DNA from: Arthrobacter luteolus NBRC 107841
GTDB taxonomy: Bacteria; Actinomycetota; Actinomycetes; Actinomycetales; Micrococcaceae
Length of the DNA stretch: 64,000 nucleotides
Reading direction: 5' to 3'
NCBI RefSeq assembly: GCF_001552075.1
Contig: NZ_BCQM01000001.1
Coordinates: forward strand, 434,001 to 498,000
Position 1 is the stretch's first letter. Each line of letters opens with the position of its first letter. The notes beneath the pieces were generated by a model. The model made no database searches. It was not told where the DNA came from and saw nothing but the letters and a program-made list of their open reading frames with translations. Positions 63,241-64,000 of the stretch are shown piece by piece. The position numbers were made by a program, and so were the translations under genes.

Positions 63241-64000
63241 ATGGCAGCGGTTGTCCTATCCACACTCGGCACCCTGCTGTTCTGGGCGGTTGTCCTCACC
63301 CTGATGGTGCTGTCCGTCCGGCCCAAGCCGGGAACGGACGCCCGGACCGTCACTGAGGCCGCGCAAAAGTACGCCCGGCGGATCGGGATCGTTGCTTTGG
63401 CAACGGCTATGTGGCTCCCCGGTGTCCTGCGGCCCGCGCTCGTGGAAGTGAGCGGGGACCTGTGGTGGAACGGCCACTTCAGCATCCCCGCCGCGCTCCT
63501 GCAGCTGGGGCCGCCCACAGTCTTCGCACTCGCAGTCCTCGCCGTCGGTGAACTGACCTGGCCGCGGCCGCGTGGCGCTGTCCGCACCGCCGTCCTCCGG
63601 CACCGCAGCCTGCGCACGCTCGTGCCAAGGTATATGGCCTGCGTTGCCCTGATCTTCCTGGTCCTGGATCTGCTGCTCCTCGGGACCGTGCTTCAACGCG
63701 ATCCGTTCTCGCCACCAGCCATGGCACTGCTGTTCGGGTGGCTGCCCTGGCTCCTGCTGACGGCCGGAGCCACGGCGGGAATCCTCAAACTCATCTCTGT
63801 GCGGCCCATGGTCCCAGGCACCACCGTGGAAGCGGACGCCGCACTGCGTCGGGCCTCGGCTCACCGGGTCCTGCGGGTGGCCGCCGCCCTCCTGATGTCA
63901 TTGAACACCTCCGGTGCCATCTTCCTCTCCAACTACCCCACACCGCCTGGGCTGAGCCAGACGGGGGATGTCCTGAGGATTATCAGCCTGCCCCTCTTCT
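63241..64000 (+). CDS. Membrane protein, truncated by the window end
   Basis: At least 253 codons open from ATG 63241 (GGGGGA 5 nt upstream). Alternating hydrophobic helices are seen (LSTLGTLLFWAVVLTLMVLSV, IGIVALATAMWLPGVL, VPRYMACVALIFLVLDLLLLG, ALLFGWLPWLLLTAGATAGIL, HRVLRVAAALLMSL). The repeated charged motif after each pair (RPKPGTDARTVTEAAQKYARR / RPMVPGTTVEADAALRRAS) suggests internal duplication. The family is not recognised, and the C-terminus is outside the window. Confidence 0.7.
   Translation, partial: MAAVVLSTLGTLLFWAVVLTLMVLSVRPKPGTDARTVTEAAQKYARRIGIVALATAMWLPGVLRPALVEVSGDLWWNGHFSIPAALLQLGPPTVFALAVLAVGELTWPRPRGAVRTAVLRHRSLRTLVPRYMACVALIFLVLDLLLLGTVLQRDPFSPPAMALLFGWLPWLLLTAGATAGILKLISVRPMVPGTTVEADAALRRASAHRVLRVAAALLMSLNTSGAIFLSNYPTPPGLSQTGDVLRIISLPLF

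Noticed and set aside
1-64000. CRISPR arrays, insertion sequences, prophage or plasmid features
   Set aside because: No spaced direct-repeat arrays, transposase or integrase genes or terminal inverted repeats were seen. Apart from unassigned edge proteins, the window is ordinary chromosomal gene content.

Overview
The window reads as a chromosomal segment of a high-GC actinobacterium, most likely Arthrobacter sensu lato (Micrococcaceae). The support is the tRNA-Trp/secE/nusG/rplKA, rplJL, rpoBC and rpsL-rpsG-fusA-tuf operons with actinobacterial features (acidic NusG N-terminus, frequent GTG/TTG starts), a mycothiol synthase beside a GlnR regulator, PspC-type signalling genes, and a protocatechuate pathway with separate pcaC and pcaD. 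Genus is inferred from remembered protein resemblance, not from a search.

Layout. 1-3694 (-): 5' part of a very large polytopic membrane protein with internal ~218-residue repeats, running off the left edge. 3937-10347 (+): a tight three-gene cassette comprising an EPSP-synthase-like/acyl-CoA ligase fusion, an acyl-CoA dehydrogenase and a FadH-type dienoyl-CoA reductase. It resembles the shikimate-to-cyclohexanecarboxyl-CoA genes of ansamycin-type Streptomyces clusters and is the most unusual locus here. 10401-14895 (-): rpsL-rpsG-fusA-tuf. 15245-25165 (-): a complete 4-hydroxybenzoate/protocatechuate route (pobA, pcaHGBDC, pcaFIJ) with two IclR regulators. 25274-32849 (-): rpoB-rpoC. 33498-35209 (+): thiolase and YbaK-like deacylase. 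35317-36325 (-): rplJ-rplL behind an L10-leader-like region. 36637-42208 (-): a four-carbon acid sugar (erythronate/threonate-type) catabolic operon with a GntR/FCD regulator. 42277-43371 (-): a tandem GNAT protein. 43611-46345 (-): tRNA-Trp, secE, nusG, rplK, rplA. 46670-52092: aminotransferase, PspC histidine kinase/LuxR response regulator pair and divergent PspC membrane proteins. 52224-64000: central and stress metabolism (6-phosphofructokinase, GNAT, ankyrin protein, YgfZ, nitrobindin-like protein, a 37-residue membrane peptide, GlnR, MshD, polyphosphate kinase, MutT1-like hydrolase, ferritin) and a truncated membrane protein at the right edge.

How the genes fit together. The core transcription/translation operons lie in one direction but are split by catabolic blocks. 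The motif TAGACTT occurs upstream of four of them (tRNA-Trp, rpoB, rpsL, tuf) and may be a shared -10 element. Clear inverted repeats mark likely operators: GTTC-N7-GAAC before pcaH and pcaF, a 17-bp palindrome before pobA, and AGATGTC-T-GACATCT before the acid-sugar operon with a degenerate copy before its regulator. Convergent units are separated by strong two-way hairpin terminators.
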